DNA of 64,000 bases from Gordionus sp. m RMFG-2023 (Eukaryota; Nematomorpha; Gordioida; Chordodea; Parachordodidae): positions 54,723,561 through 54,787,560 of the forward strand of contig NC_088775.1 of NCBI RefSeq assembly GCF_954871325.1. The letters run 5' to 3'. The position numbers and the translations under genes were made by a program. This document shows positions 11,642 to 27,000 of the stretch, piece after piece. Position 1 is the first letter of the stretch, and the number at the start of each line of letters is the position of its first letter. The notes beneath the pieces are model-generated. The model was not told where the DNA came from. It did no database searches and was given only the letters and a program-made list of their open reading frames with translations.

Positions 11642-11925
11642 ATGTATATTATTAAACTATAATGTTTACTAATATACTATTTATATGCTAGTTATCATAA
11701 AAAATGCAAAGGTTATAAGTAAAATTTATAAATAAAAATTATGTTTTTATCTCAATCTGTTTCAAATACTTCGAATGTGCCGATAAAAAGTATGCAACAT
11801 TAACCAAAAAAATTTTTTGTTGCTCGTGCCCTATTAAAAATTCGATCTGGATAAGGACATGTTTTAATATGGGAAAGAGTCCAATTTAAATTTCTATATA
11901 ACTTCTTTTTTTTATTATATATAAG

Positions 11926-12087
11926 ATGCAACATCGACTCCTACTCGGATTCGAGCCATTGAAATAACAAAATGTGGTTGCATTATTGTGTGGCTGGCTA
12001 GCGATACCAATATGCATCACACAATTTTCGTAAATAATATTCAGGTCAAAACCTTGAAACCTGGCATCTTATACTATCGGCTAAAAG
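11926..12087 (+). CDS. RIMBP: RIM-BP exon: start of fibronectin III domain
   Basis: The acceptor is at 11924-11925 after a T-rich tract; the donor GT is at 12088. It encodes TPTRIRAIEI, then IIVWLASDTNMHHTIFVNNI, then VKTLKPGILYYRLKG. The block V-N-N-x-x-V-x-T-L-K-P-G is characteristic of the first FN3 of arthropod RIM-BPs. The exon ends in phase 1, and its last G completes a glycine with GT from the next exon. The intron to the next exon is only 106 bp. Confidence 0.8.
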
Positions 12088-15000
12088 GTCCTATATTATT
12101 TTAAACCATTTATTTTTCATAAAAACTAGTTCTAAGTGAATTGCAAATAAAACTAAAGAAAATATAAAAATTTTTTTTAATTACATAATAAAGGTTTATC
12201 CCCATCCACACCATACAGAGTTAAAGTTAGGGCGAGTTCTTTACACAAAATAAATCCATATCGATCTTCTTCCGCCGACGCCACTCTTTTTGAATTTCGA
12301 TCTATCAATGAGGCAGCGATCGAATTTAAGACACTCCCCGGAAGTTTTTTATTTTTAAATTTTATATGCCAACATGAAATTTTTTTTGTAATAAATTGAA
12401 AAATACATTTTCAAATAATCAGCTGATTTTCAAAATTCCTATTGGATAGTGAATATATAACAATTACATATTACATAGGCTAACCTAAAATTTGAGTTTT
12501 CAGATTATTGCTAGTTCAATAACAATTTTTTTGATATTTTTTATAACCTTCGTAATATCTCTATTGAGACTCTTATGAAATTTCAACCATAATATAAGAC
12601 TGAGTTCTAAATCGGAAATTTCTTTATGGTCGCGTCTAGATATTAGTTCTATATTTAATTTAAATAAACAATATTTAAGAATTATAGATATGAATTAAAT
12701 AAAGACCATTTTTAACCGGGGTTTAAAGTATGTTTGAAATTTGTCATATATCAAAAATATAAAATAGGTACAATAGTTTAACTCATATTTAACAACGAAC
12801 ATGATTTATATTTGGTGCAATTTAAAAGTATTTAATGTTTTCTGAATATAGATTAAACAATTAAAATCTTTATTTTGAATAAAATTCTATTTTTCTCATT
12901 TATAAAAGAAATGCCCAAGCCTCCTACAAATTTAGTAATAGAACCGGGTCCACAAGATGGTGCCTTTTTACTTAGTTGGAACCCCGTTCCTTTAGAGACC
13001 GAATTACAGTTTAAATTTGATCTACAAGATGATGCTGAGTGCGCCATCGAAGGTTACAAAGTATACTTTGACGGGATTAAAGTAGCAGAAATTCAAACTC
13101 CTTTAGGTATTTATTTTTTCCCCAATCCTTTATATTATAATTCCATTCTTTTTTCCTTTTTTAAAGAAGAAGAATTTTTGATCAAATTTTACCTAAAAAT
13201 GTTAAATATTTATTGTAAAAAATCTTTTATGTAAATAATTTGTAAGGGGTGTTATTTAATTTTTTAAAAAATTATTCTAGGAGTTATTTACCATGCATAA
13301 AATTTTTGTAGATTTTTTTCAAGCTATATATAGAATATATGTAACCATAGTTGGTTGATCTTGTGCCATGGTAATTCATTATAATTCATTTTCTTATATA
13401 ATTAATTTTGATGAAAAATGCTTAATATTTGCAAGCATTAATTTATATTTTTGGCTGAAATGGAAAAATAATGAGTTTTACTGACGATAACTTCTGCTCT
13501 ACGATCTTACATTCAGAATATAAATCTAAATTGTAAATATTCAATCATTTTTTTTAAATAACCAAAAATGGTAAATCCGCAAGCTGCTTGTGCACTCTGC
13601 CATCAAATCATAAGGGCCACAATCAAACCACCTGTAATTTTCTAAAACATATGGTATATTTAAACAGTAACTTTTTGTTTTTAAACTTGTTCCTTTAGAG
13701 AAAAATCCTTCTATGTTGACACAATATGATTATTTAAAGCGAAATTGAAAAAGTAAATATTTATCAATCAGCTTCACCAATTTTTTTTAAAGTCATCCAA
13801 AATATATTGCATCTTTTAATACACATTCACTTTCCAATTTAAATTATTTATAAAGTATTTTTATTTTATATAAAATATAATTCTTAAATAATAATTAAAA
13901 ATTGATTGATTACCTTAAAATAAATCTAGAAAAATAATTCCCCAGAAAAAAAATCCCCGTTTTTTAAGATATTAAAAATGACAAAATTAATATAATAGGA
14001 GAAATAATTCTATATAAATATATCCACTAAATAAAAATCCTCAAATAAAATATTTAAAAATTGCAAAATTAATAAAATAAGATAAATTATTCCCTATAAA
14101 TATATCCACGAAATAAAAATCCTCAAATAAAATATTTAAAAATTTTTAGAACCGGGGAATTATTTTCTAAGAATTATTATTGGAGATTTTTTTCCGGGGA
14201 ATTATTTTCCGCTTACCCTAAAATACATATGTATAAAATAAATTCCACTAAGCTTGTTCTTAATACTTAAAATTAAGATTTCTGCAGATGTACCATTTGC
14301 GCAATCCATCTCGAGTTTTATATGTTCAGGCCCAGCCCGTATTTTTATTTAAAAGAAATTTCGGCTGCGCGGATTTTTTTAAAAAGAATTTTTATAAAGA
14401 TTTCTTTAAAAAAAAAAAATTCAGCCAGTATAAATTATTTCTATGGTCTTGGTTTTTTTAAAAAAAATAGATATTTATTCTGCATTTTAAGGATCGTCAG
14501 CCAATATAAAAATATAATTACTTTTCAAATTATCTAATCTCCCCATATGTCGTGAAAACTTAACCCAAAAATTATACTAACCACATAATATGGATATACC
14601 TAGCTTAAATGGTGTTGTTTAAAAATATTTTGGAAGAGGTTGGCAGCCATTTAATTTATAATTACGGTCTCTTTCTTAAATTATTATTATAGGCTACATT
14701 CTTATAAAATAAATTATTTTATTCGATATGATTATTTAATTTTAATTTTAATTGATCATTCATAAATAAAATGTATTAAAACCTCAATAATTTCAGCAAT
14801 AAATGAAATACACATCAAAATTTTTATTTAATAACCTATAATCAGGTCTACAAAATACGAATCAAATCGAATAATAGTATTATTCGTATTCGATTAGAAT
14901 TTTCGAATCAAATAATTGCGTTATTCGTATTCGTATGAATCGAAAAATTTATTATTCATATTCATACAAATAATAAAATCATTATTCGATTCGATTCAAA

Positions 15001-18000
15001 ATTTTTTCTAAAGCTTATAAAAATTATAAACAGATGTAATGTTTTAAGATGGCACTTTTAAGCAGGGTTGGCAAGTGGATCAATTGACCTGTTAAATTTA
15101 GTCAATTGACCGTTCAAATTCAGTCAATTGACCAGAGGTATTTGACCTGGTCAAATATTGTCAAATGTTCTAAAAAAATCTAAAGAAAAAAAAATTAAAA
15201 ATATGTTTGAAACAGGAAAAAACTATATAACATGTGATCACAATGTTGCTTATTTTTTGGGTCACCAATATCTAGAGGAGCATCTCACTAGTAGTGAATT
15301 CAATGAAGTATATGATTTAGCCATTTTATAAGGTTGTGATGACCAAAATATTTTAAGTGATATAATTAATTTCAGAAGCAAAATCAGCATGTTTAATAAC
15401 AAATTATGTGGAAAACAGTAATTTCCATAAGAAACAATCAATTCCGACCTCAAGTTACTAGATTAAACTTTGCCATCATGCCCATTAAGAGACTAACAAT
15501 TCCTAGTTCTTCTAAAGAAATAGTCGATTTGGGTTAAAATTCTTTTGAAAATAGACAATAAACAAAATGAAGAAAACAAATGGAAATATGATGAAAGATA
15601 GGGCTTTCCCTACAAGCGACGCGCAGGGTTTAGACCTCAATCCTGTGAAAAATAAAGTAAAGGTCAAAGCAAAGAAAACAAGATTAGCAAGTTTGAATAT
15701 TGGGACGCTTAAAGGTAAGACGAGAGAATTGGCATCAATGTTGAACAAGAGAAAAGTTGATATAGCGTGCATACAAGAGACGAAATGGAAAGGACAGAAG
15801 ACTTTGATGATTGGAGATGGGTATAAATTGTACTATAATGGACTTGTTAGCAATAGGAACGGTGTCAGCATCATCCTCAGTCAAGATCTAACCTCCTCAG
15901 TTGTAGAAGTCAACAGGATCTCTGATAGACTAATGAAGATAAAACTCTGCATTGGTCAATCAATACTACACATCCTTTCATTATATGCTCTTCAAACGGG
16001 TTGCAAGGAAGAAGAGAAAGATGATTTTAGAGCTATCCTCGATGAAGCTGTAATGGAAATCCCTAAGGATGACCTAGTCATAATTGGTGGTGACTTAAAT
16101 GCGCATGTGGGGAAAGCAAGAGATAGCTACAAAAGGCATCATGGTGGTTTTGGATATGGAGAAAGAAATGATGAAGGAGAGCATATACTGAAATTTGCGC
16201 AAGCCTTCGACCTTGCCTTAACCAACACCTACTATAGGAAAAAGGATAGTCATTTAATAACATACGAAAGTTGTACAAGAAAAACACAGATAGATTACAT
16301 ACTAATCTCTCGCAGAAGATTAAAAGATGTAATAGACTGCAAAGTCATCCCAGGAGAAGATATCGCCGCACAACACAAGCTACTAGTCATGGATTTACAC
16401 ATCTCAAATAAATCCACTCAAAACAAGATAAAACTGGAACCATGCATCAAATGGGGCAAATTAAAAACAATGACAGATGCCTTTGCAATCAATGCAAACA
16501 TTGAAACAATAGATTCCTCACAAGTCAGTGAAAAAATGTGGACAGACCTTTCATCCAGATTAATAGACACTGCCAAATCGACACTAGGCTTGACAAGAGG
16601 AGGCAACAAATCATACAAAGAACTATGGTGGTGGAATGAAGAGGTACAAACCACTATACAGGAGAAAAAAGCCCTTTATAAAATATGGTACAAATCCAAA
16701 AACGCAGATGACAAGACAAGATACAAAAAATCTAAGAGATTAGCTACAAAGACGGTGGCTAGAGCCAAATCTATGGCATACGATGACATGTACGAAGATC
16801 TACATACCAAAGAAGGCCAAAATAAAATATACAGATTAGCCAAACAGCGAGAAAAGAACTCTAGGGATATAAACGGAGCTCCGAAAGTAATCAAAAATAA
16901 AGATGGGAAATTGATAATAAAGGAAAAAGAAATAATGAGTAGATGGAGAGAATATTTTCAGGAGCTTCTCAACTTTAATCCGCACATACTGCATCTAGAC
17001 GAACACTCCCCTTGTCAAAACCTTGTACAACCTATAACACAACAAGAAATAATCACATGCCTCAAGCATATGAAAAACAACAAAGCTAGGGGTCCTGACG
17101 ATATTCCAATAGAAAGCCTTAAAGCACTAGGAGATGATGGAATACATCTCCTCACAAATCTATACAAAGATACTTGGAAATGAATAGGTTCCCCAAAAAT
17201 GGAGGCAAAGCTATCTAGTTCCTATCTTCAAAAATAAAGGGGATCCACATAATTGTCAAAATTACAGGGGCATAAAACTAATGTCACACTGTCTAAAACT
17301 ATACGAAAAAATAATAGAAAAAAGATTAAGAGATATAATCGAAATAGGAGAGACTCAGTTTGGCTTTATGCCTGGAAGATCAACAACCGATGCTATCCAC
17401 GCAATTAGGCAAATGATTGAAAAATACAGGGAAAAGAACAAAAAGCTACACATGGTCTTTCTCGATCTAGAAAAGGCCTTTGATAGAATCCCAAGAAAAC
17501 TTATCAGGTGGGCGCTACGCCATAAAAATGTTGCCGAAAAATATATAAGAATAATACAGGATATGTATATGGGCCATACAACAATGGTCCGTAGCATAAC
17601 AGGTACTTCAGCAGGCTTCACAATAGCCGAAGGAGTTCATCAAGGGTCGGCTCTCAGCCCACTTCTCTTCATTACAGTAATAGATGTATTAGCACAGTCT
17701 ATTATACCTCAAACAGTCCCGTGGAATATGATATTTGCAGATGATATTGTGATACTTGCCGAATCTAAGGATGAAATGAAAGAAAGACTAGTGAGTTGGA
17801 TAAATATCCTAGAAACGCACGGATTAAAAGTAAATAGAGAAAAGACGGAGTATATGGTGATAGGAGGAGATGAAACAGATAGTATTGATATAAATGGCAG
17901 ATATCGGCAATTGAAAGCTGCAAATATTTGGGCTCCACTATACAAACAAACGGCACAATAGAAAAAGAGATAAAGAGTAAGATTAATCAAGGGTGGCTAA

Positions 18001-21000
18001 AGTGGAGATCTTTATCTGGAGTGCTATTTGATAAAAGAATCCCACACAAATTAAAGGGAAAAATTTACAGTTCCATAATACAACCAACTATTCTATATAG
18101 TTCAGAAACATGGCCAACCAAAGAATCAAACGAGAGAAGTCTACAAACCATGGAGATGAGAATGCTGAGGATGATTGCTGGGGTAACAAGAAAGGATAAA
18201 GTGTGCAGTACAAGAATACTAAGTAGTTTAAAGGTAGTGCCCATTAAGACTAAGTTAATGTTAAACAGACTTAGGTGGTATGGGCACACAATGAGAAGGC
18301 CTATGAACTACATAGGAAATAAAGTTAAGAGTTAGTGATGGGCAAACGTAAAAGAGGAAGGCCAAAACTTCAATGGGGCCATAAAGTTAGAGCCAATATA
18401 AAGAAGTATAAATTAGATAAAAGAGATTGTATTAATAACATAAAGTGGAGAGAGATGTTGAAGGAGCTTACCACCAGAAAAGGTGAAAGCTAAAGAGAAA
18501 AAAAAATTTTGGGAGAAAGAAACAAGGGGAGGGATTGGTTATTTATTTTCTAAAATAATAATTTTAAAAAATATACAAAAAATTGGTGGTGCCAGCTAGA
18601 CGCTAAATTCATTCAAAATTAAAATAAGAAACATAATAATAATATGTGTATTGTGATTTGATTTGTGACTAATAAATTGAATTAATTTAAATGTATTATT
18701 TTCCTTTAATTATATTTTTAAAATATAATTGTAGAATTTTTTAGATTAGGAATCCTTTATTTCCAAACAAAGGATATCAATTTTTGGAATTTCGATTAAG
18801 TTCATATTAACAAAATTTCCGTTAAATAGAGTTTAAAATTCCTGAACCCGAATTAAATCCTAATTTGGCAATCTAGCAAATATTTTCTCTTAATATTGTA
18901 CAAAAGTTAAAAATAAAATGTTAAGATCTAAACATGCCCTTTAAGAGAAAATATGATGGTCAAAAATTTTATACGAGTAACCATATTTATTTTTTGCCCC
19001 CGCTTCCAAGTCAAACTTATATACACCATTAGGTAGAACTAGACTTATTTGATACCATTCCATCATATCAATATTGGTGCCAATAATAATCCTAACCTAC
19101 TTAGTAATTGCCATAGAGCGGTGGGGCTTGGTTTGCTAATTATTCACTAGTTCTAATTAGATATCGATTGATGCCTCTAATAATCATATATTTATATACC
19201 TTAATAAGGTCAAGAAAAAAACAACTTAAAATATAATGGTTGTGCTTGTGATTTGTGCTCATTGCTAGTTTAGTCGATTTTTAGACTTAAGCCACGGATC
19301 TGGGTTTTACACAATTAACCAATAAATAACACTTATATAAGCAATTGAGTTTCATAAAATTTAATAAACTATTTATTGAGTTTACGACTCAAGTTCAAAA
19401 CTCGAGTCGTAAAAATGATTCTATTTTTTTGACTAAAAACTCAACTTGCATAGTTAAGCCGACTCGGCTGAGTCGTTTAACAACATTAATCATCATATAT
19501 CTGAGTTACAATTTCATCAATGACCCTTCTCATTTTAATAGCTCTTTCGACCATTATATAAGAGCTATTCCATCTGATGGATGTTTCTAATTTTAAATAT
19601 TTCACATAGGGGAAGTAGGGAAGAGCATACATTTAGCATAATATTTGTCTTTGTTAAAGAATTACGAAATAACCTTTATGATTGTTCTTAGTTTTGATAC
19701 TTGCCTGTCTACTTTATTAAGTTGAGTACGTGTGCACATCGTACATGTAAAATTTTACAAGTTGGGTGTTTTATACGAAGAATTTTTATGAAAGTTGAAT
19801 TAGAGATAGCATTATCACAAGTAATTGCTATGTTACTTATCAATATTATAATTTGAGAAAACTCTATATATATTCAATAGAATGTGAATCAGTATATGGT
19901 ATTATACTAATAACAACTTCATCTCCCATTTTTCATCTAAAGTGGCAGGTCAACCCTAAAAATGGTATATTAGTAGGGCTTGGCCATATGTCAAAGTTGA
20001 TTTGGCACTTTACATTTATAATTATAACTTAATTGAATTCTTTATTATAAATTTCATTCATATATTGTTTAATTGAAAGTATTGAACATATTTTTATGTC
20101 AGGATTTAAAGCCCTAATAAATGATTTAAATTCATGTGTGGCAAGAAAAATTTTAATAAATAATGTTTAATATCATCAGCATTTGTTTTGGATACATCAT
20201 TTAAATAGTTTTTTTTATCTTATTATTATTTTGAATTTTTTGATGAAATCTTTTATCATGACTAAAGTGGTAGTTTTTTCTCATTATTTTTACATTACAT
20301 ATTTTACATTTAGCTGTTTCTGTTTTAGAATTATGCAGATAATGATTCATAAAAAGAATTTTTCCGCCTAGCATTAACCGGTTCAGTTTGATCAGATATT
20401 GATGTAGATCTAGAACTATTTGAGAATTGACTATGTCCTTCACCATTTCTTCTTACATCAAGATTTTCTAATTGATCTTTGAATATTTTTAAAATTATTT
20501 ATATCATATAAAATCAAAGTTTACCATCCTTGCTGAAATTCCAGATCAATAATACATTAGCAGCTGAAAAAATATTTAAGACAACTTAAGAAACAGTAAA
20601 TTAATTAAACATTGGCATAGGCATGGGGGGGCTGTTTTTTAAAAATAACATTATTTTAATTTACTTAACATTTTTATTCCTCTTGTTGATACATTTCTAG
20701 ATGAATTAGTAAAATCTTAGAGAAAATTAGACCTCTCCAAATCAAAAAATTGCAATATGATTATATTAGTTTTAAATATATATTTATTTTAGTAAAATGA
20801 ATTCTTAGTTATAACATTTATATAATTTTTATATTAATTCTTAAAATTTATGCAAATACTATTTTTAATCATAGTACTTTGTATTATTTATATTTTGATA
20901 ATATTTTCATATTTTTTTAAATACCATTATTTGCATAAGAATTACTTATATTTTATGTGATTGTTAAATTACTTTTTGTAAAATAGTTTTTATACAATAA

Positions 21001-24000
21001 AATTTTTAAAATTATCTGTATAAAATATCTACATTTTGAAATTTATTTTAAATAATATAAATAAATACATGATTAAATAAAGGAATGTTATTTATGCTAT
21101 TAAAGTATTTTTATATAATAAATAAAATCTATAATGAAATACTCTCTAAAATTTTGTTATATGCAAATATTTAAAATAAATTTAACATTTTGTTTGGTGA
21201 GGAAATCCTGGCTAAGTCACTGCAATTAAAACTTCAAAATATCATTATTTTAATTTTGTAGTATATAAATTTTAGACTATTATGTTTTAAAATTGAATAT
21301 AAAATTATTTAAGATGTAATATTATTTTATTAGAGGTGATTATGACAATGTAATTAATAATGAGGATGAAGATTTTATATGATAGTGATTATGATACTTT
21401 ATCTCAATTAGTTGATTGTCTTTAAAATTTGCTAATAAGATTACTAAATTGTAAAAGGATTTTTCTAATTAAAGAAAAACTAGTCAAAAAAATTTAGTTA
21501 TTTATCTGCCAGGAATTTAAGAATATGGGAAAGAGGCACACTCCATAAAAATGTTTTGACTTGTTCATAACACCAAAAATGATTAAAAGAAACCATCAAA
21601 TAAAATAATTATATTTTAGTTTACTTTGTTGGGGCGTTTCCCTTTCCATAACTTTATCAGAAAATATAAATTATATATGATTTGATAATAGGAAATAAAA
21701 TTAAACGAAATGATATCCACTAGGAAAATTTAATTACATCTTTTTTATTATACTTACAATAAAATATTTACGAAAAATTACGAATTTATAAATAAATGAT
21801 TTCGAACACGAATAATTTTCCTTCGTTTTAGGCCTACCTATAATTCTAAATTTTAGTCGACACAAATTGGGCCGTTTAACATCTGAATTAAACAAATTTT
21901 ATTAGCTAACCTTACTGAGTCTAGAAAAAGGTTAAATATACAGAGAGAAATAAGATTCCTAGGCAAATATCCAGCAATTTTTTTATTTACCAAAAAAAGA
22001 ATAATATTTTGTACAATTATTTTTTTGTATAATATAATGTAAAAAAACTAAATCATTTAGGTCTCTCAAGGAAAGAAAATTTGAATTTTTATTAATTCGA
22101 CCAATTATTATTCTTTGTTTGGAAATAAAAAAAAATATGAAAATATGCATAGGAAACTGCTTAGAAAAATGTAAACGGCCTTATACTAATTAAGTTGAAT
22201 AGTAACACTTTAAATTTAATTATATTATGAAAACTGTAGGCGATCACATTGTACTGGGAATGGAAACGTTCCTTCAAAACGATATTCCAACCTTTATAAC
22301 GGTCAGATCTGTTTCTGGGGATTTACAATCCCGTGACTCACTTCCCGCCAAATTTTTGGAAAGACCAGAACCTCAAATCACGATTAACGAAAGCACATTG
22401 GAAACTTATTCTAATCGAGAAGAAGAAATGGAAAAATACCAAATGCCGCCTTGTGCAATTTCGTACAGCTTTGATACTAGCTCTTGTGGCATCAGTATCG
22501 ATGAGGAAAATCTTATGCGCGATGTACCATTTAAAAAAAATAGATATATTATTTAGAGCAAGTTTATGTCATGATAGAAATGATAATTTATGTGAGTTGA
22601 TCGTTTTATTTTCATATTTAGTTGTTAATTCAGTATCCGCTATAAATTTTAGTGCCTTACCTTACATACATATTTATATTTGTTTGTTTGGTTTATACAT
22701 TCAACCTCCATGTACTAGCATAGGTCTAAACCAGTAGCATCACTAGGAGGGCACAAGGGCTTTAACTCCCTTTTTTTTTAAAAAAAATATAAAAAATACA
22801 CATAAAAAGTTCATTCAAATGTTAGCTGAAAAAAGGTCATTTTGAAATGCAAACTAAAAAACAGGTGATTTAAAAGCAATAATTTTTAAGCCCCTTGAGA
22901 TTACTTTAGTATTATAGACCAACAAACCCGGGATTTTGAAAGAGTTAATTACCCCAACGGATCTATTACCATATTCCGATAAAGGCATGCTTAACCAATG
23001 AAAATTTAGAAAGACTTTATCGTGGACAAATAATAAAATTTAACAACTTATCCAGGTTCAGATGACAATAATTTTGACTTATTCATGTTTCTATATCATC
23101 TAACAATATGAGAAAATTTTTCTAGCGGCCTCATTTGAGGGAGGGGGTTCGTCCTCATGCAGTTCATTTTGCTTTTCCCCAGCCTTCAGCTGGGTCTCTT
23201 TTAAAAACTTATTCTTATTAGTTGGTTTTTATTATTCCTAGTATTTTTGCTCGATGGGTTAAAAATTATATCGCAGCTCATTAAATTTAAAAAAGAGGAA
23301 AAGACTAGTATGTGATAGATCACATTTTATTTTTAAAATTTTACATATAAAATCATATATTCTGTATTAGTTGATACATACAGAGAGTAAGGCTTATTAT
23401 GCATATAAATTAGACATTGCATTTTAAAATGAATTAAATGATGATATAATTTTGAAGTTCATAATTCTCTAAATAATTCTTAAGAGAAAATAAACAAGAA
23501 TTTCTTCAATTTGCGCCAATAATTCTTTTTTCTACAGACATCAATAAAAATGCATCCAATTTAACTTGCCCAATACTTGCCTTAAGTATGTTTTTTTAAT
23601 CAAAATTACTAAATGTTTTTTACAATTTACCTGCTAAATGATCATGTTAAAGTTAAAAGATATTCTACTGCCTCATGTTGTATGCATAATTTTTTATTAT
23701 TAAACTTCATGGAATCCCATGATCTAATTGTTTAGATCGTGAATAATAATCTAATATACGAACAATTATATTCCAGGCAACTTTTGAAATATATTCTACA
23801 TCAAAATCTATTTTTTTTAAATATTAAATATAAGCATCTATATTTCTTCCTTGAATAAAGCACTTTATAATGATCTGAGCTCGCGAAATCTAATTCACCT
23901 TTGTACATTTAATCAAGAACAGTAATAAAGTGACAATTTCAAAGATTATTTATACCTTCCTAGCCATGCTAATATTTTAAAAAAGCTACATATACATCGT

Positions 24001-27000
24001 TTATAATATTATGCTATCTTTTAAGCCTTATTTTTACTCCCCTTCTTCTACCTTACAAAATCAATGATCTTTTTAACTTTTGAACTAAACAAAAGTATTT
24101 ATGGAAACAGAATATATTTTTCTCCATAATCCATATGATTGCAATTTTTATTGTAAATACACGAGTATTATTGTCATTTATTTAATTTGTTTGCATTTTT
24201 AAGAAATTTCTCAGGGAATACAAAAAATTTGAAAATAAAAACCAGTCACAATTACGTTCGGATTCAGAAAATGACGCCAAGTATTGCAATCAAAATTATA
24301 CGAAGGTAAATACCTAAAAGCATAAACTAAACTATGGCTAAGGTTATACCAGAGAGTTCTAGTGTTTGAGCTTTTCAGAAATTAAATGTTTTATTATATT
24401 CACCTATTAATCTAAAATATTTAAATTATTCGCAATTAATACAACTAGTATGCAGGGCGATAAATTTTTTTAATCTGTAAATGCTTGATATAACTTTTGG
24501 AATCAATTTTGTAATTCTCGATTTAGCTAGCTATCTTTATCATTATATGCTCGAAAGCTTAAACACTATAACAGTCTGGTATTACCTTATCAATATTCTT
24601 TCGAAAAAGGTTTTTTCTCCATATTAATTTGTAAATTCAAGTATCATCCATCATCAGGGCTGGGAAACACAATTTTTTTTGAATATAAAAAAGATTTTGC
24701 CCATTTATTATAGAATACCTAATCCAATCGAATATGTTACTTAGCTTCAATCAAGTATAACAAAATTTTACACTTTTGTATTCAAATTTAAGAAGAATAT
24801 AAATATATTTTCCACCCTTTAAAAGAAATATATTTAATATATGTGATTCTGTCATACAATATTTATTTATTCAATTTACATAATGATTTATGCTGTCGAT
24901 ATGAGTTAGGTAGTTAACCTACACTATTATATTAATCATAAACCTATATATATATATTCATAAACCTATATATATATAATCATATCTAATTGACGATTAT
25001 AACATATAATATATAATAGAATATTACAATATAATACTACTACTTTACTACATTTCTTCTTTGTTAATTGAGAGACGCCTACATCTTCAATCATTCGTTT
25101 TGGCGGTTTATGTGTCCGCTCTCATTTTGGCTCTCATCCCACTTCCTCTGATCACCGCTCGCCATCACCGGTTCCATAGTATCTGCTAACACACGGCCCC
25201 TTAACTGGGCAGCATATTTTCGCCGCAGTATACGATCTGGCATCTCTATTATAGGAATATAACCTCTTCTTATCTTGAATTATTCTTTCTCTCCAACCCT
25301 TAGTGGTTTCGTTCCTTATCCATACATGTTGACCAACGTCAAATTCCCTAACACTGGAATATGTCTCATGTTCTACTTTGCTTATTGGATTTATTTATCT
25401 CATTTTCTACTTCTAATCTGGTCCAATTTAGACTAGTTCTTATTAGATGACCATACATAATCTTCGCTTGCGACCTACCCATCGAGTTCTCACAGCATAT
25501 ACGCTGTTACCGTTTGAGTCATTGCTTCTTGTGGATCAGTAATTGATTCTTGACTGACATAATACCTTCCTTTCAAGGTCCGAATGGTTCGTTCTGCCTG
25601 CCTATTTGTCTTTGGGTGGTATGGCGTTGAACGAATGTGGCAATTGTTGTTTTTCTCACAATATAGCTTATATTCTGTAGAAATAAATTGGTCCATTGTC
25701 AGTTAAAATACTTTTAAGTACCCCAAAGGTAGTAAATTACTTTTAAATCTCGTTATCATCTCCTTCCCGATGCGTTTCTCATCAGGTCTACCGCCCATTT
25801 TGAATATGAATCTATTTCCACTAGCCATAGAGTCAACCGGTCTTGCAAAATCTAGATTTATACGATCTCATGGCTCTTTGGTAATATTTCATGAGTATAG
25901 GTCGTTTTTGACACCCAACACAAAGCTTTATATACCGTTCGATGTCCTCTTCACACTTAGGTCACCAACAATACAACCGAAAAATAGATTTCATCGCGTT
26001 TATTCCAGGATGTCCGATGTAGTGTCTCCAACACTGCATTCCTAAGTTTAGTTGGGATCAATTTGCCATTCCGTTCTACTATTCTTCTGTCCATTAATTC
26101 TTCTCACTGGGTATGGAAAATTATTAGCTCCTATTCTTCCTTCCTATTAAAACCTCTCTAACCTTGTTCAATATGTCATACCACTTGTTTTAGTATTGGA
26201 TCTTGTACCGAATTCTTGCAGAGGTTTCCCTCTGAAACCTGCATATCCTCTAAATTGATATTACGAATCACCAATACGTGTTTTGTATCTCGATTCGTTA
26301 TGATATCGTACAAGTAATCTAGATAAGCCGTTAGCTACAAGATTCTCACGATCCGGTCTGTATTCCACCTTAAAATCATACGCGACTATATTCCAAGCCC
26401 AACGAGCCAGGTGTTTGTTTGATATTTTGGGGTCATCCCTCTTTTCTCCGAACAACCGTTCCAAAGGCTTATGTTCTGTACAAATCTTCGGCTGTAAATA
26501 AAATTATGGAATTATTCTATTTTGAACAGCAGAGCCCTCCCTTCCCAATTGGCGCATACAGTTTTTCAAACTGCAACAACGTCTGAGATATAAAAGCGAT
26601 GGGTTTTTCCTGGTTGATGAAGTAATACTACTCCAAGCCCGGTAGCTGAAGCATCACACTCCATAAACGGCAATTTAGCGTTGTACGGCGTTAACATTTC
26701 TTCTGCTAATAACAGTGTCTTAATTTTGTTGAAAACCTATATTGTAATCTTTTAAATACATTTCTAACCTTTTCAATCTCTTTAAGTCCTTTTTAATCTT
26801 TATTTTTCTGATCTTTTCATAATTTTTTTTCTTCTCATTTTTGATAATTCTTTTTTGTAATTATTTTTATTTTTCACTTATAATTTTTATTAATCAATGG
26901 CAGAAAATTTTTTTATTTTTTACATATCAAATTATTTAAATACAATTGCTGAATTAAATCGTTTGGTTATAATGTACCTTTTTAAAATTAAATAAGTTTG

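Noticed and set aside
15567-17183. Host gene of the 'craniofacial development protein 2' type
   Set aside because: Proteins with that name in invertebrate annotations are mostly RTE-like LINE endonucleases; here the reverse transcriptase follows directly.
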